Below, piece by piece: positions 1-8,396 of a stretch of DNA of 51,603 bases. The position numbers and the translations under genes were made by a program. A model generated the notes under the pieces. The model was not told the origin of the DNA and did no database searches. It saw only the letters and a list, made by a program, of their open reading frames with translations. How positions within the stretch are numbered: the stretch's first letter is position 1; each line of letters begins with the position of its first letter. The DNA is from Lachnospiraceae bacterium. Lineage in GTDB: Bacteria > Bacillota > Clostridia > Lachnospirales > Lachnospiraceae. The stretch covers positions 1 through 51,603 of the forward strand of contig JAUNWX010000011.1 of the NCBI GenBank assembly GCA_030540075.1, written 5' to 3'.

Positions 1-77
1 CCGCTTAGGGTCCCCGGCTTAGATTGAACCGGTCTCGGAGTACTGTGCCTCCGTTTCCACCCCTCCAGGTTCCCATG
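1..77 (-). repeat. Partial copy (A) of the large hairpin repeat family, cut by the window edge
   Basis: The first 52 bases are the exact reverse complement of the 5' arm of the copy at 14453-14678, so the core lies on the minus strand and continues to the left of the window. The outer end (about 53-77) instead resembles the plus-strand 3' end of the short copy at 39470-39527 and is followed by the same flank, ATGGCTGA. The core therefore looks inverted relative to its end. It lies upstream of the alaS promoter. Confidence 0.8.
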
Positions 78-143
78 GCTGATCTTCTGCCAAACCAACA
101 CTGAGAGAGCGTAGGGGTCAAGCGCCGTATTCCCGCTGCCATC

Positions 144-172
144 TTGCAAGTTTCTGAGTGCTGTGCTATATT
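144..172 (+). promoter_or_regulatory. Sigma-A type promoter of alaS
   Basis: TTGCAA (144-149) and TATATT (167-172) are separated by 17 bp. The expected start of transcription near 179 leaves a leader of about 60 nt before alaS, too short for a T-box riboswitch, which many Firmicute synthetase genes carry. Confidence 0.7.
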
Positions 173-239
173 TTACGAGTTAATGTCTAAACTGCCCGTA
201 AAGGGCTTATATATGAAACAAAGCAAGGAGAGAACGAGA

Positions 240-2924
240 ATGCAGTACAGAGGCGTAAATGAGCTGCGTGAGCTGTTCCTGAGCTACTTCGAGGAGAAGG
301 GGTGCTTACGGATCAACAGTTTTTCACTGGTTCCGCATAATGATAATTCACTGCTTATTATCAATTCCGGAATGGCACCGATGAAGCCATGGTTTACAGG
401 ACAGGAGATTCCGCCGAGACGCAGAGTCACCACCTGCCAGAAGTGCATCCGTACCGGTGACCTGGAGAACGTTGGTAAGACAGCCCGCCACGGTACGTAC
501 TTCGAGATGCTCGGAAACTTCTCTTTCGGTGATTACTTCAAGAAGGAAGCGATTCCGTGGGCATGGGAGTTCCTGACCGAGCGTGTCGGCCTGGATCCGG
601 ACCGTCTGTATCCGTCTGTCTATGTTGACGATCAGGAGGCGTATGACATCTGGAAGAATGTGATGCATATCCCGGAGGACCACATCTACAAGTTCGGTAA
701 GGAAGACAACTTCTGGGAGCACGGCTCCGGACCTTGCGGACCATGTACCGAGATCTACTATGATCGTGGTGAGAAGTACGGAAACGGCCCGGAGGACGTC
801 ATGGGTGGCGAGGGCGACCGTTACATGGAAGTCTGGAATGTCGTATTCTCTCAGTTTAACAATGATGGTAAGGGCAATTATACAGACCTTGCGCAGAAGA
901 ACATCGATACCGGTATGGGTCTCGAGCGTCTCGCTGTCGCAGTACAGGATGTAGGCTCCATCTTCGATGTCGATACACTGAAGGATCTTCGTGATCTCAT
1001 CTGCGAGCTCGCCGGCGGCGTCAAGTATGAGGCACCGGGCAGCGAGGAGAGCGATGTATCGGTACGTATCGTGACCGACCACGCCCGTGCGATGACCTTC
1101 ATGATCTCCGATGGTATCATGCCGTCCAACAACGGCCGTGGCTATGTACTCCGTCGTATCATCCGTCGTGCGGTACGTCATGGACGTAAGCTCGGCATCG
1201 GCGGCTCTTTCCTGCCAACCCTGGCAAGCCGTGTCATCGAGACCTCGAAGGACGGTTATCCGGAGCTTGCAGAGAAGAAGGACTTCATTCTGAGCGTCAT
1301 CAAGGCGGAGGAAGAGAAGTTCGAGAAGACCTACGAGCAGGGCATGGAGATCCTCGAGGAGATGGAGGCGAAGCTTGCCGCAAGCGGTGCGCATGAGCTT
1401 TCCGGTGAGGATGCATTCAAGCTCTATGATACCTATGGCTTCCCGCTCGATAACACGAAGGAGATCCTCGAGGAGAAGGGCTTCACCGTCGATGAGGCTG
1501 CTTTCCAGGAGGCGATGGACAGCCAGAAGAAGCAGGCACGTAATGACCGTCTCGCTTCCGGTAAGATGGCCGATTACAGCGGTCACGCAGCGACCGTATA
1601 TGATGAGCTTGACCCGGCGATTGCAAGCAGCTTTGTCGGCTACGATAAGCTCGAGGCGGATTCAAAGATCGTAGCGATGGTTTCCCTCGCAGCAGGTGAT
1701 GCCGATGCTGAGGATGCGGTCGTAGAGGCGCTGTCCGATGGCGAGCATGGTGCGATCATCACAGAGGAGACCCCGTTCTATGGCACCATGGGTGGCCAGG
1801 TCGGTGATACCGGTGTGATCGAGCTCGGCAGCGAGGCTTCCTTCGAGGTGACATCCACTGAGCATGTCGGCGGCAACAAGATCGCCCACATCGGTGTGAT
1901 GCGCAAGGGCATGCTGAAGCTCGGCGACACCGTGACCCTGAAGGTCGATGAGAAGAACCACATGGCGACCTGCCGCAACCACAGCGCGACCCACCTTCTT
2001 CAGAAGGCACTGCGTGAGGTGCTTGGTACCCATGTCGAGCAGGCCGGCTCCTTCCAGGATGCAGGCAGAACCCGTTTCGACTTCTCACACTTCCAGGCGA
2101 TGACGAGAGAAGAGCTTCAGAAGGTCGAGGACATGGTGAACGAGAAGATCCAGGAGGGTCTCGAGGTTCGTACCGATGTCATGACCCTCGAGGAGGCGAA
2201 GAAGTCCGGTGCGATGGCCCTTTTCGGTGAGAAGTACGGCGCCGAGGTGCGTGTCGTTCGTATGGGCGATTTCTCGACCGAGCTCTGCGGTGGTACGCAT
2301 GTGAAGAACACCCTGCAGATCGGCCAGTTCAAGATCCTGTCCGAGACGGGTGTCGCTGCCGGTGTACGTCGTATCGAGGCGCTGACCGGGGACAATGTTC
2401 GTAAGTACTACGAGAATCTCGAGCAGGAGATGATCGCAGCCGCTGAGCTCGTGAAGGCGACGCCGGCGACCCTGAAGGAGCACATCCAGTCCCTTCAGAA
2501 GGAAGTGAAGGAGCTTCGCAGCGAGAATGAGGCGCTGAAGAGCAAGGAGGCGCAGAACGCACTCGGTAATGTCATGGATTCCGTGGTCGAGATCAAGGGC
2601 GTAAAGTTCCTCGGTGCACACGTATCCGGCGTGGATATGAACGAGCTTCGTAATCTCGGCGATGATCTGAAGGCTAAGCTCGGTGAGGGCGTGATCCTTC
2701 TGATCTCCGACAAGGACGGCAAGGTGTCCATGGTCGCCATGGCGACCGACGGTGCTGTGAAGAGCGGTGCCCATGCCGGTAACCTCATCAAGCAGATCGC
2801 ACCGATCGTCGGAGGCGGCGGTGGCGGACGTCCGAACATGGCACAGGCCGGTGGTAAGGATGCCGCGAAGATCGATGAGGCGATCGCAGCCGCTTCTGCA
2901 GCTGTCGAGGCGCAGATCAAGTAA
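240..2924 (+). CDS. alaS: Alanine--tRNA ligase
   Basis: Cytoplasmic AlaRS, which charges tRNA-Ala and edits mischarged Ser/Gly. The protein is 894 aa, the usual length. The N-terminal class II catalytic domain has the family stretches RVTTCQKCIRTGD and FEMLGNFSFGDYF. The editing domain carries the zinc ligands H581 and H585 (HSATH) and C683 and H687 (CGGTH). A coiled coil and a C-Ala domain with a glycine run (GGGGGGRPNMAQAGG) follow. An in-frame TTG at 144 would add 32 residues, but the ATG at 240 is chosen because AAGGAG (225-230) lies 9 nt upstream and MQYRGVNELRE is where the family begins. It has its own promoter, and rpsU follows with a separate one. Confidence 0.98.
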   Translation: MQYRGVNELRELFLSYFEEKGCLRINSFSLVPHNDNSLLIINSGMAPMKPWFTGQEIPPRRRVTTCQKCIRTGDLENVGKTARHGTYFEMLGNFSFGDYFKKEAIPWAWEFLTERVGLDPDRLYPSVYVDDQEAYDIWKNVMHIPEDHIYKFGKEDNFWEHGSGPCGPCTEIYYDRGEKYGNGPEDVMGGEGDRYMEVWNVVFSQFNNDGKGNYTDLAQKNIDTGMGLERLAVAVQDVGSIFDVDTLKDLRDLICELAGGVKYEAPGSEESDVSVRIVTDHARAMTFMISDGIMPSNNGRGYVLRRIIRRAVRHGRKLGIGGSFLPTLASRVIETSKDGYPELAEKKDFILSVIKAEEEKFEKTYEQGMEILEEMEAKLAASGAHELSGEDAFKLYDTYGFPLDNTKEILEEKGFTVDEAAFQEAMDSQKKQARNDRLASGKMADYSGHAATVYDELDPAIASSFVGYDKLEADSKIVAMVSLAAGDADAEDAVVEALSDGEHGAIITEETPFYGTMGGQVGDTGVIELGSEASFEVTSTEHVGGNKIAHIGVMRKGMLKLGDTVTLKVDEKNHMATCRNHSATHLLQKALREVLGTHVEQAGSFQDAGRTRFDFSHFQAMTREELQKVEDMVNEKIQEGLEVRTDVMTLEEAKKSGAMALFGEKYGAEVRVVRMGDFSTELCGGTHVKNTLQIGQFKILSETGVAAGVRRIEALTGDNVRKYYENLEQEMIAAAELVKATPATLKEHIQSLQKEVKELRSENEALKSKEAQNALGNVMDSVVEIKGVKFLGAHVSGVDMNELRNLGDDLKAKLGEGVILLISDKDGKVSMVAMATDGAVKSGAHAGNLIKQIAPIVGGGGGGRPNMAQAGGKDAAKIDEAIAAASAAVEAQIK

Positions 2925-3037
2925 GGATCTCTGCTTCCAGGGCGTAGCGAAGTCCGTTACGTGAAGAGAAAATGATATTTCACCTGCGCGGCCAATCAGG
3001 CTGCGCGGGCGTATATATAAAATCAGGAAGAAATTCC

Positions 3038-3065
3038 TTGACGAATAAATTTTCTGTGCTATACT
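3038..3065 (+). promoter_or_regulatory. Promoter of rpsU
   Basis: TTGACG (3038-3043), a 16-bp spacer and TATACT (3060-3065). The leader is about 35 nt and contains a strong GGGAGG ribosome-binding site. Confidence 0.7.
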
Positions 3066-3106
3066 TAACACTAAGTTTGCACCCGAAGGGAGGTTTGGGT
3101 TTCAGC

Positions 3107-3283
3107 ATGTCAAATGTTATCGTAAAAGAGAACGAGTCTCTGGACAGCGCACTGCGTAGATTCAAGAGAAACTGCGCGAAGGCAGGCATCCAGCAGGAGA
3201 TTCGCAAGAGAGAGCATTACGAGAAGCCATCTGTAAGACGCAAGAAGAAGTCTGAGGCGGCCAGAAAGCGTAAGTTCAACTAA
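3107..3283 (+). CDS. rpsU: 30S ribosomal protein S21
   Basis: Small basic protein of the 30S platform, 58 aa, the normal S21 size. It reads [18 protein letters not shown] and ends in the lysine/arginine-rich tail [14 protein letters not shown]. The start at 3107 follows GGGAGG (about 3088-3093); an upstream in-frame start at 2972 would add 45 unsupported residues that overlap the promoter. Codon use is shifted toward AGA and GTA/GTT, as expected for high expression. It sits alone between a good promoter and a terminator. Confidence 0.97.
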   Translation: MSNVIVKENESLDSALRRFKRNCAKAGIQQEIRKREHYEKPSVRRKKKSEAARKRKFN

Positions 3284-3312
3284 TTATAGATGATTCTTAA
3301 TAGATGATTCAT

Positions 3313-3351
3313 GTAGCCCTGATTCAGTGATGAATTGGGGCTATCTTTTTT
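3313..3351 (+). terminator. Rho-independent terminator after rpsU
   Basis: A 13-bp stem (TAGCCC...GGGCTA continuing inward through TGATTCA/TGAATTG with two wobble pairs), loop GTGA, then a T-rich run at about 3344-3351. Confidence 0.85.
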
Positions 3352-3537
3352 GGTATTTTTATTCTATTATTCGGGAGAGGGCCACGCCGGAACACATCGA
3401 TCCGTATCGCAGCGTTCGATGGCGCAGGTATGGATGATGTCATCGTGCGAGGAGGGCCCGGATCCGTCCGCACGCTGCGGGCATACAGTATGATATATCC
3501 CACGAAAGACCGTCGAAGGGCGGCGAGGAGGAAATCG

Positions 3538-4515
3538 TTGGCAAGCGTAGAAACAATTTTTGATATCCCGATGGAGCACGAGCAGAATGTTCTCGGGCTT
3601 CTCGACAGCAATCTGAAGAAAATCGAGCGTAGCTTTCATGTCACCATCATCGATCGGAACGGCGTTCTGAAGATCATCGGTGAGGAGAGGGATACCGAAA
3701 AGGCGAGAGCCGTCCTGAAGAATCTCCTCGAGCTCAGTCAGCGTGGCAATGCCCTGACCGAGCAGAACGTGGATTATGCGATTTCCCTCAGCTTCTCCGA
3801 GAAGAGCTCGGGCAGCGACATGGTGGAGATCGATAAGGACATCCTCGCACGTACCGCACTGGGGAAGCCGGTGAAGCCGAAGACCCTCGGCCAGAAGGAC
3901 TACGTGGATGCAATCCGCGAGAACATGATCACCTTCGGTATCGGTCCGGCGGGTACCGGTAAGACCTACCTCGGTATGGCGATGGCCATCACGGCCTTCC
4001 GACAGCAGGAGGTGCAGCGCATCATCCTGACCCGTCCGGCGATCGAGGCCGGTGAGAAGCTCGGTTTCCTGCCAGGTGATCTCCAGTCGAAGGTCGATCC
4101 GTACATGCGCCCGGTCTACGACGCGCTCTACAGCATCATGGGTGCCGAGCAGTACCAGGCGAACTCCGAGAAGGGTCTTATCGAGGTCGCACCGCTCGCC
4201 TACATGCGCGGCCGTACGCTGGACAATGCCTACATCATCCTTGATGAGGCACAGAATACGACACCGGCGCAGATGAAGATGTTCCTCACCCGTATCGGCT
4301 TCGGCTCGAAGGTCATCATCACGGGTGACCTCACGCAGAAGGATCTCGAGGAGGGCAAGAAGTCCGGTCTCGAGGATGCGATGCGCGTTCTCCGGGGCGT
4401 GGAGGGCATTTCCTTCGTCGAGTTGACCAGCGCGGACGTCGTCCGCCATCCGCTGGTTCAGCGTATCGTCAACGCCTACGAGAAGGACGAAGCGAAGCGT
4501 GCGCGCAGGAGGTAA
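3538..4515 (+). CDS. phoH: PhoH-family ATPase
   Basis: PhoH/PhoL-type P-loop NTPase, 325 aa, usually linked to RNA metabolism and found beside ybeY, as here. Walker A is GPAGTGKT at 136-143 and Walker B is ILDEAQN (D236). An N-terminal KH-like region (FHVTIIDRNGVLKIIGEE) precedes the ATPase. I choose the TTG at 3538 because GAGGAGG (3525-3531) is 6 nt upstream and the following residues ASVETIFDIP match the family N-terminus. The longer in-frame start at 3430 lacks a clear RBS. The stop is 3 nt before the ybeY ATG, so the two are translationally close. Confidence 0.93.
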   Translation: MASVETIFDIPMEHEQNVLGLLDSNLKKIERSFHVTIIDRNGVLKIIGEERDTEKARAVLKNLLELSQRGNALTEQNVDYAISLSFSEKSSGSDMVEIDKDILARTALGKPVKPKTLGQKDYVDAIRENMITFGIGPAGTGKTYLGMAMAITAFRQQEVQRIILTRPAIEAGEKLGFLPGDLQSKVDPYMRPVYDALYSIMGAEQYQANSEKGLIEVAPLAYMRGRTLDNAYIILDEAQNTTPAQMKMFLTRIGFGSKVIITGDLTQKDLEEGKKSGLEDAMRVLRGVEGISFVELTSADVVRHPLVQRIVNAYEKDEAKRARRR

Positions 4516-4518
4516 AAT

Positions 4519-5016
4519 ATGACGATAAATATCGATTTTGATACAGAGAAGAAGCTGGATCTCGATTTCGAGGCGATCATCCGGGACATCATCGGGGCGT
4601 CGATCGAGTATGAGCACTGCCCGTATGAGTGCGAGCTCAGTGTGATGATCACGGACGATGACGGCATCCATGAGCTGAACCGCGAGACGCGCGGGATCGA
4701 CCGTCCGACGGATGTGTTGTCATATCCGATGATCGACTGGGCGAGCCCGTCGGATTTTGATGCGATTGACGAGGACGATGACGACATCTTCAATCCGGAC
4801 AGCGGGGAGCTGCTGCTCGGGGATATCGTGCTGAACCAGGACCGGATCGCGTCGCAGGCGGCGGAGTATGGTCACCCGGAGCGCCGGGAGCTGGCCTTCC
4901 TCGTGGCGCACAGCATGCTGCACCTTTTCGGCTATGACCACATGGAGGATGAGGAGCGCATCGAGATGGAGCGCCGTCAGAAGGAGATTCTCGAGGGAAG
5001 GGGATACTTCAGATGA
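4519..5016 (+). CDS. ybeY: Endoribonuclease YbeY
   Basis: Zinc-dependent single-strand endoribonuclease involved in 16S rRNA 3' maturation and ribosome quality control, 165 aa. The signature H131-xxx-H135-xxxxx-H141 (HSMLHLFGYDH) is intact, as is NRETRGIDRPTDVLSYP, typical of the family. An insert of acidic residues (DAIDEDDDDIFNPDSG) precedes the GDI strand. AGGAGG lies inside the end of phoH, and the TGA overlaps the ATG of the next gene (ATGA), so the three genes form an operon. Confidence 0.97.
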   Translation: MTINIDFDTEKKLDLDFEAIIRDIIGASIEYEHCPYECELSVMITDDDGIHELNRETRGIDRPTDVLSYPMIDWASPSDFDAIDEDDDDIFNPDSGELLLGDIVLNQDRIASQAAEYGHPERRELAFLVAHSMLHLFGYDHMEDEERIEMERRQKEILEGRGYFR

Positions 5017-6746
5017 ATGAACGAGCATCCAGATGTCCGTCTGCCCGCCGACAGGTAAACGCACAGCGTACCCGTATTCAGCGGACCGCGGGCGAGCAGC
5101 AGCGGCAGAACCGCCGGAACAACTTCATCGTGCAGGGCTCCCTCCTCGCCATCGCGAGTATCATCGTGCGCATCATCGGTATGGTGTACCGCGTGCCGCT
5201 CACGGCGATCATCGGCGATGAAGGAAACGGCTACTACACCAGTGCCTTCAGTATCTATACACTCCTGCTGATCCTCAGCAGCTTTTCCATGCCGACCGCG
5301 GTCTCGAAGATCGTCTCGGCGAACCTCGTGAACCGGCAGTACCGGAACACCGCCCGCGTGCTTCGTGCCGCGTTTTTCTACGCAACCATCGCCGGTGCCG
5401 TGATGTGCGGTGCGCTCTGGTTCGGCGCGGATGCCATCGCCGAGGTCTTTCTGAAGAAGCCGTTTTGCTCCTTCGCGCTCCGTGCGCTGGCGCCGACGGT
5501 CTGGCTCATGGCCTACCTCGGCATCCTGCGCGGCTACTTCCAGGGCAGCGGGAACATGGTGCCGACGGCGATCTCCCAGATTCTCGAGCAGATCGTCAAT
5601 GCTGCCATCTCGGTGCTCGCCGCGAGCATCCTGTTTCACCGTGGAGAGACGGCGAACGTGCTCTACCAGAGTGAGGAGTACGGCTATGCCTTCGGTGCCG
5701 CGGGTGGTGCCATCGGTACCGGTGCGGGTGCGCTCACGGCGCTGCTGTTTTTCGTGATCCTCTTCCTCAGCCAGGTGCCGGCGATGCGCCGGGATATGCG
5801 CGAGGATACGAGTGAGGTCGACAGCTATGCCTCGATCGGCTTCCTGCTGCTCGGCACGATGCTTCCGATCCTCATTTCCTCGACGGTCTACAACATTTCC
5901 TCCGTCATGGACGACGCTATCTTCGGTAACGTGATGGCGAAGCTCGGACGCGGTGACGAGATCGTCACGCAGTGGGGCATCTTCGGCGAGTATCACATCC
6001 TCTTTAATATTCCAGTGGCCCTGGCCAATGCTCTGTCATCGTCGCTGATCCCGAGTCTGACACGGGCGGTTGCGGAGCATAACCGCCGAGATACGGTGAC
6101 CCGTGTGCGTTACAGTATACGTTTCACGATGCTGATCGCGATTCCGTCGACGGTGGGACTCTGTGCACTGGCGGATCCGATCTGCCGGATGCTGTTCCCT
6201 GGTAAGCATGTGGCGATGCTCATCATGCTGACACGGATCGGTTCGCTGGCCGTCGCATTCTACAGTCTCAGTACCATCAGCAATGCGATCCTGCAGGGGC
6301 TCGGACATCTGAATATACCGCTGGTGAATGCGCTGATTTCGCTCGTCTTCCACGTGGTCTGCCTGCTGCTTCTGCTGATGACGGGCATGGGCGTGTATGC
6401 GGTCGTGATTTCGAACATTCTCTTTGCGTTCATGATGTGTTTCCTGAACCAGCTGGCGATCCGGAAGCATGTGCGTTTCAGCCAGGGTGTGGCGAAGACC
6501 TATGTGATGCCGGCCATCGCGAGTGTGGTGATGGGCATCGTGGCGTTTGCGATTTCGACGGGTGTGCGTATGGTGCTGCCGGAGGCGGAGAAGTACTCGC
6601 GCATCGGTTCGGTGCTGATGGTGGTGCCGGCGGTGATCGTTGCGATCGTGCTGTACTTCGGTATGTTGCTGGCGATGCATGCGTTTACGCGTGAGGATCT
6701 GGATCATATGCCGATGGGCGGACGGCTGAAGCGGTTTGTAAGCTGA
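5013..6746 (+). CDS. SpoVB/YtgP/MurJ-like lipid-linked oligosaccharide flippase
   Basis: Multi-pass membrane protein of the MOP superfamily, 577 aa with about 14 hydrophobic segments. Members move lipid-linked cell-wall or polysaccharide precursors across the membrane. FIVQGSLLAIASIIVRIIGM and YRVPLTAIIGDEGNGYY are the SpoVB/YtgP opening. Before it lies an unusual basic, Arg/Gln-rich cytoplasmic N-terminus of about 37 residues. The start overlaps the ybeY stop by 4 nt. Family and membrane topology are clear. Whether it flips lipid II for general growth or acts only in sporulation or polysaccharide export cannot be told from the sequence. Confidence 0.88.
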   Translation: MNERASRCPSARRQVNAQRTRIQRTAGEQQRQNRRNNFIVQGSLLAIASIIVRIIGMVYRVPLTAIIGDEGNGYYTSAFSIYTLLLILSSFSMPTAVSKIVSANLVNRQYRNTARVLRAAFFYATIAGAVMCGALWFGADAIAEVFLKKPFCSFALRALAPTVWLMAYLGILRGYFQGSGNMVPTAISQILEQIVNAAISVLAASILFHRGETANVLYQSEEYGYAFGAAGGAIGTGAGALTALLFFVILFLSQVPAMRRDMREDTSEVDSYASIGFLLLGTMLPILISSTVYNISSVMDDAIFGNVMAKLGRGDEIVTQWGIFGEYHILFNIPVALANALSSSLIPSLTRAVAEHNRRDTVTRVRYSIRFTMLIAIPSTVGLCALADPICRMLFPGKHVAMLIMLTRIGSLAVAFYSLSTISNAILQGLGHLNIPLVNALISLVFHVVCLLLLLMTGMGVYAVVISNILFAFMMCFLNQLAIRKHVRFSQGVAKTYVMPAIASVVMGIVAFAISTGVRMVLPEAEKYSRIGSVLMVVPAVIVAIVLYFGMLLAMHAFTREDLDHMPMGGRLKRFVS

Positions 6747-6756
6747 TGGACATGCT

Positions 6757-6789
6757 GCGGCAGGGTTATTTACATACCCTGCCGCTTTT
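6757..6789 (+). terminator. Rho-independent terminator after the flippase gene
   Basis: GCGGCAGGGT (6757-6766) pairs perfectly with ACCCTGCCGC (6776-6785) around a 9-nt loop and is followed by TTTT. It closes the phoH-ybeY-flippase operon. Confidence 0.85.
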
Positions 6790-6809
6790 CTATATGGAGT
6801 AAAGAATTC

Positions 6810-8162
6810 ATGGAAAGAAAACGAACAGTGGCGGTGATCGGTGGTGGTGCGGCCGGGATGATGGCGGCGATCGAGGCGGCGCGGGCCGGGGCGATCGTGA
6901 CGCTGATCGAGAAGAATGCGCAGCTGGGGAAGAAGCTGGCGACGACGGGCAATGGGCGCTGCAACTACACGAATCTCGATATGGGGGATCGGATCGGCGG
7001 GAAGTTCCGGGGCTTTCATCCGGAGTTCGCGGTGGAGGCGCTGGATGTGCTGCCGCCGGAGGCGGTGCTGGACTGGTTCCGTGAGATCGGGGTGGAGCCG
7101 CGTTTCCGTGGGAGCTATGTGTATCCGAATTCGGATCAGGCGAGTGCAGTGGTGGATGCGCTCCGCGAGGAGCTGCACCGGCTGTCGGTGAAGGTACACT
7201 ATAACGCAGAGGTGAAGAGCGTGCAGCGGGTCGACGGGGATGCGGAGGCTTCGGCTGTGAAGGTGTCGATGCCGGGGAAAACTGCTTCTGCCGATGGAGC
7301 TGCTGCGTCGCAGATTCAGCAGAAGAGGGATGCCGCTTATTTCCTGATTCAGTGTGTAGATGCGGTGGTGAAGGCGGATCGTGTGATCCTCGCGGCGGGT
7401 TCGAAGGCGGCACCGAAGACGGGCTCGAATGGAGACGGTTATTTCATCGCGCGGAAGCTGGGGCATAGCATCGTGCCGTATGTGCCGGCGCTCTGTGGGA
7501 TCCGCTGTGCCGGGGATGCGTTTAAGGCGCTCGCCGGGATCCGTACGGAGGCTGCGCTCGAGCTGGTGGTCGATGGGCACTGTGTCGACCGTGAGGCCGG
7601 GGAACTGCAGCTCGTCGATTATGGAATCTCGGGCATCCCGGTGTTCCAGCTGTCCCGCTATGCGGCGTATGCGCTGCAGGAGGGGAAGAAGGCCGCGGTC
7701 TATATCAATTTCCTGCCGGGATTCACGGAAGAAGCAGAGGATCCGAAGGATCGGGCACTTCAGCTGTACCGGCAGCGGCAGGAACGGCTCGTGGGGCGGA
7801 AGATGGAGAGCTTCTTTACGGGGCTGCTGCACCAGAAGCTGGGACAGCTGCTGCTCCGGATGGCGAACGTGCGCCCGGAGATTCCGGTCGCGGAGCTCAG
7901 TGAGAAGCAGCTGCGAAGCCTTGCATCCCTCAGCGTCCGCTTCAAAGCGGAGTGCGTTGAGATGAACGGCTTCCAGCAGGCGCAGGTTGTGGCCGGTGGC
8001 GTCGACATGAGCGAGGTCGATCCGCGCACCATGGCCTCCCGTCTCGTCCCGGGCCTCTACTTCGCCGGCGAAGTCCTCGACATCGACGGCATCTGCGGCG
8101 GCTACAACCTCCAGTGGGCCTGGGCTTCCGGCTTCGTCGCCGGACGACACGCCGCCGTCTGA
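6810..8162 (+). CDS. HI0933-family flavoprotein (NAD(P)/FAD-dependent oxidoreductase)
   Basis: FAD-binding protein of the HI0933/YhiN type, 450 aa; the physiological substrate of the family is unknown. The N-terminus has the dinucleotide motif VIGGGAAGM (about 9-17), then IEKNAQLGKKLATTGNGRCNYTN, a family hallmark. The C-terminus has GLYFAGEVLDIDGICGGYNLQWAWASG, the second FAD contact. A 20-30 residue Ala/Ser/Gln-rich insert (about residues 150-175) breaks the substrate domain. GGAG at 6796-6799 sets the start. It lies just after a terminator, and no clear promoter is visible in the short gap. Confidence 0.9.
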   Translation: MERKRTVAVIGGGAAGMMAAIEAARAGAIVTLIEKNAQLGKKLATTGNGRCNYTNLDMGDRIGGKFRGFHPEFAVEALDVLPPEAVLDWFREIGVEPRFRGSYVYPNSDQASAVVDALREELHRLSVKVHYNAEVKSVQRVDGDAEASAVKVSMPGKTASADGAAASQIQQKRDAAYFLIQCVDAVVKADRVILAAGSKAAPKTGSNGDGYFIARKLGHSIVPYVPALCGIRCAGDAFKALAGIRTEAALELVVDGHCVDREAGELQLVDYGISGIPVFQLSRYAAYALQEGKKAAVYINFLPGFTEEAEDPKDRALQLYRQRQERLVGRKMESFFTGLLHQKLGQLLLRMANVRPEIPVAELSEKQLRSLASLSVRFKAECVEMNGFQQAQVVAGGVDMSEVDPRTMASRLVPGLYFAGEVLDIDGICGGYNLQWAWASGFVAGRHAAV

Positions 8163-8202
8163 ATCCCCCTCGTGTATTTTTCCAGAAACGTATTCGTAAA
8201 TC

Positions 8203-8231
8203 TTGCGTATATTTAAATTTGATAGTAGAAT
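8203..8231 (+). promoter_or_regulatory. Possible promoter of the diguanylate cyclase / binding-protein pair
   Basis: TTGCGT (8203-8208), 17 bp, TAGAAT (8226-8231) in an unusually AT-rich 230-bp gap. It implies a leader of about 160 nt before the GTG start at 8397. I see no known riboswitch in that leader. Confidence 0.5.
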
Positions 8232-8396
8232 ATTTATAAAATTTAGTGATAAAGCAAATAGCTGATTGTAATAGCAGCAATGAGTAAATAGAGTAATCCG
8301 TTTGTAATAATGTTTCGTTTTTGATGAAGAGTCATCCATTCGAGACTATATTCTGTTTCTGAAGAGTGTTTCGCGATCTAGAGGGGTGTATCACGC

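Noticed and set aside
173-239. T-box riboswitch in front of alaS
   Set aside because: The leader is only about 60 nt, with no specifier stem or T-box sequence.
6036-8339. Open reading frame of 767 codons on the minus strand
   Set aside because: It lies opposite the flippase and HI0933 genes, both with clear family motifs. The translation is Arg/His-rich with no domain pattern, as expected for a mirror frame in GC-rich DNA.
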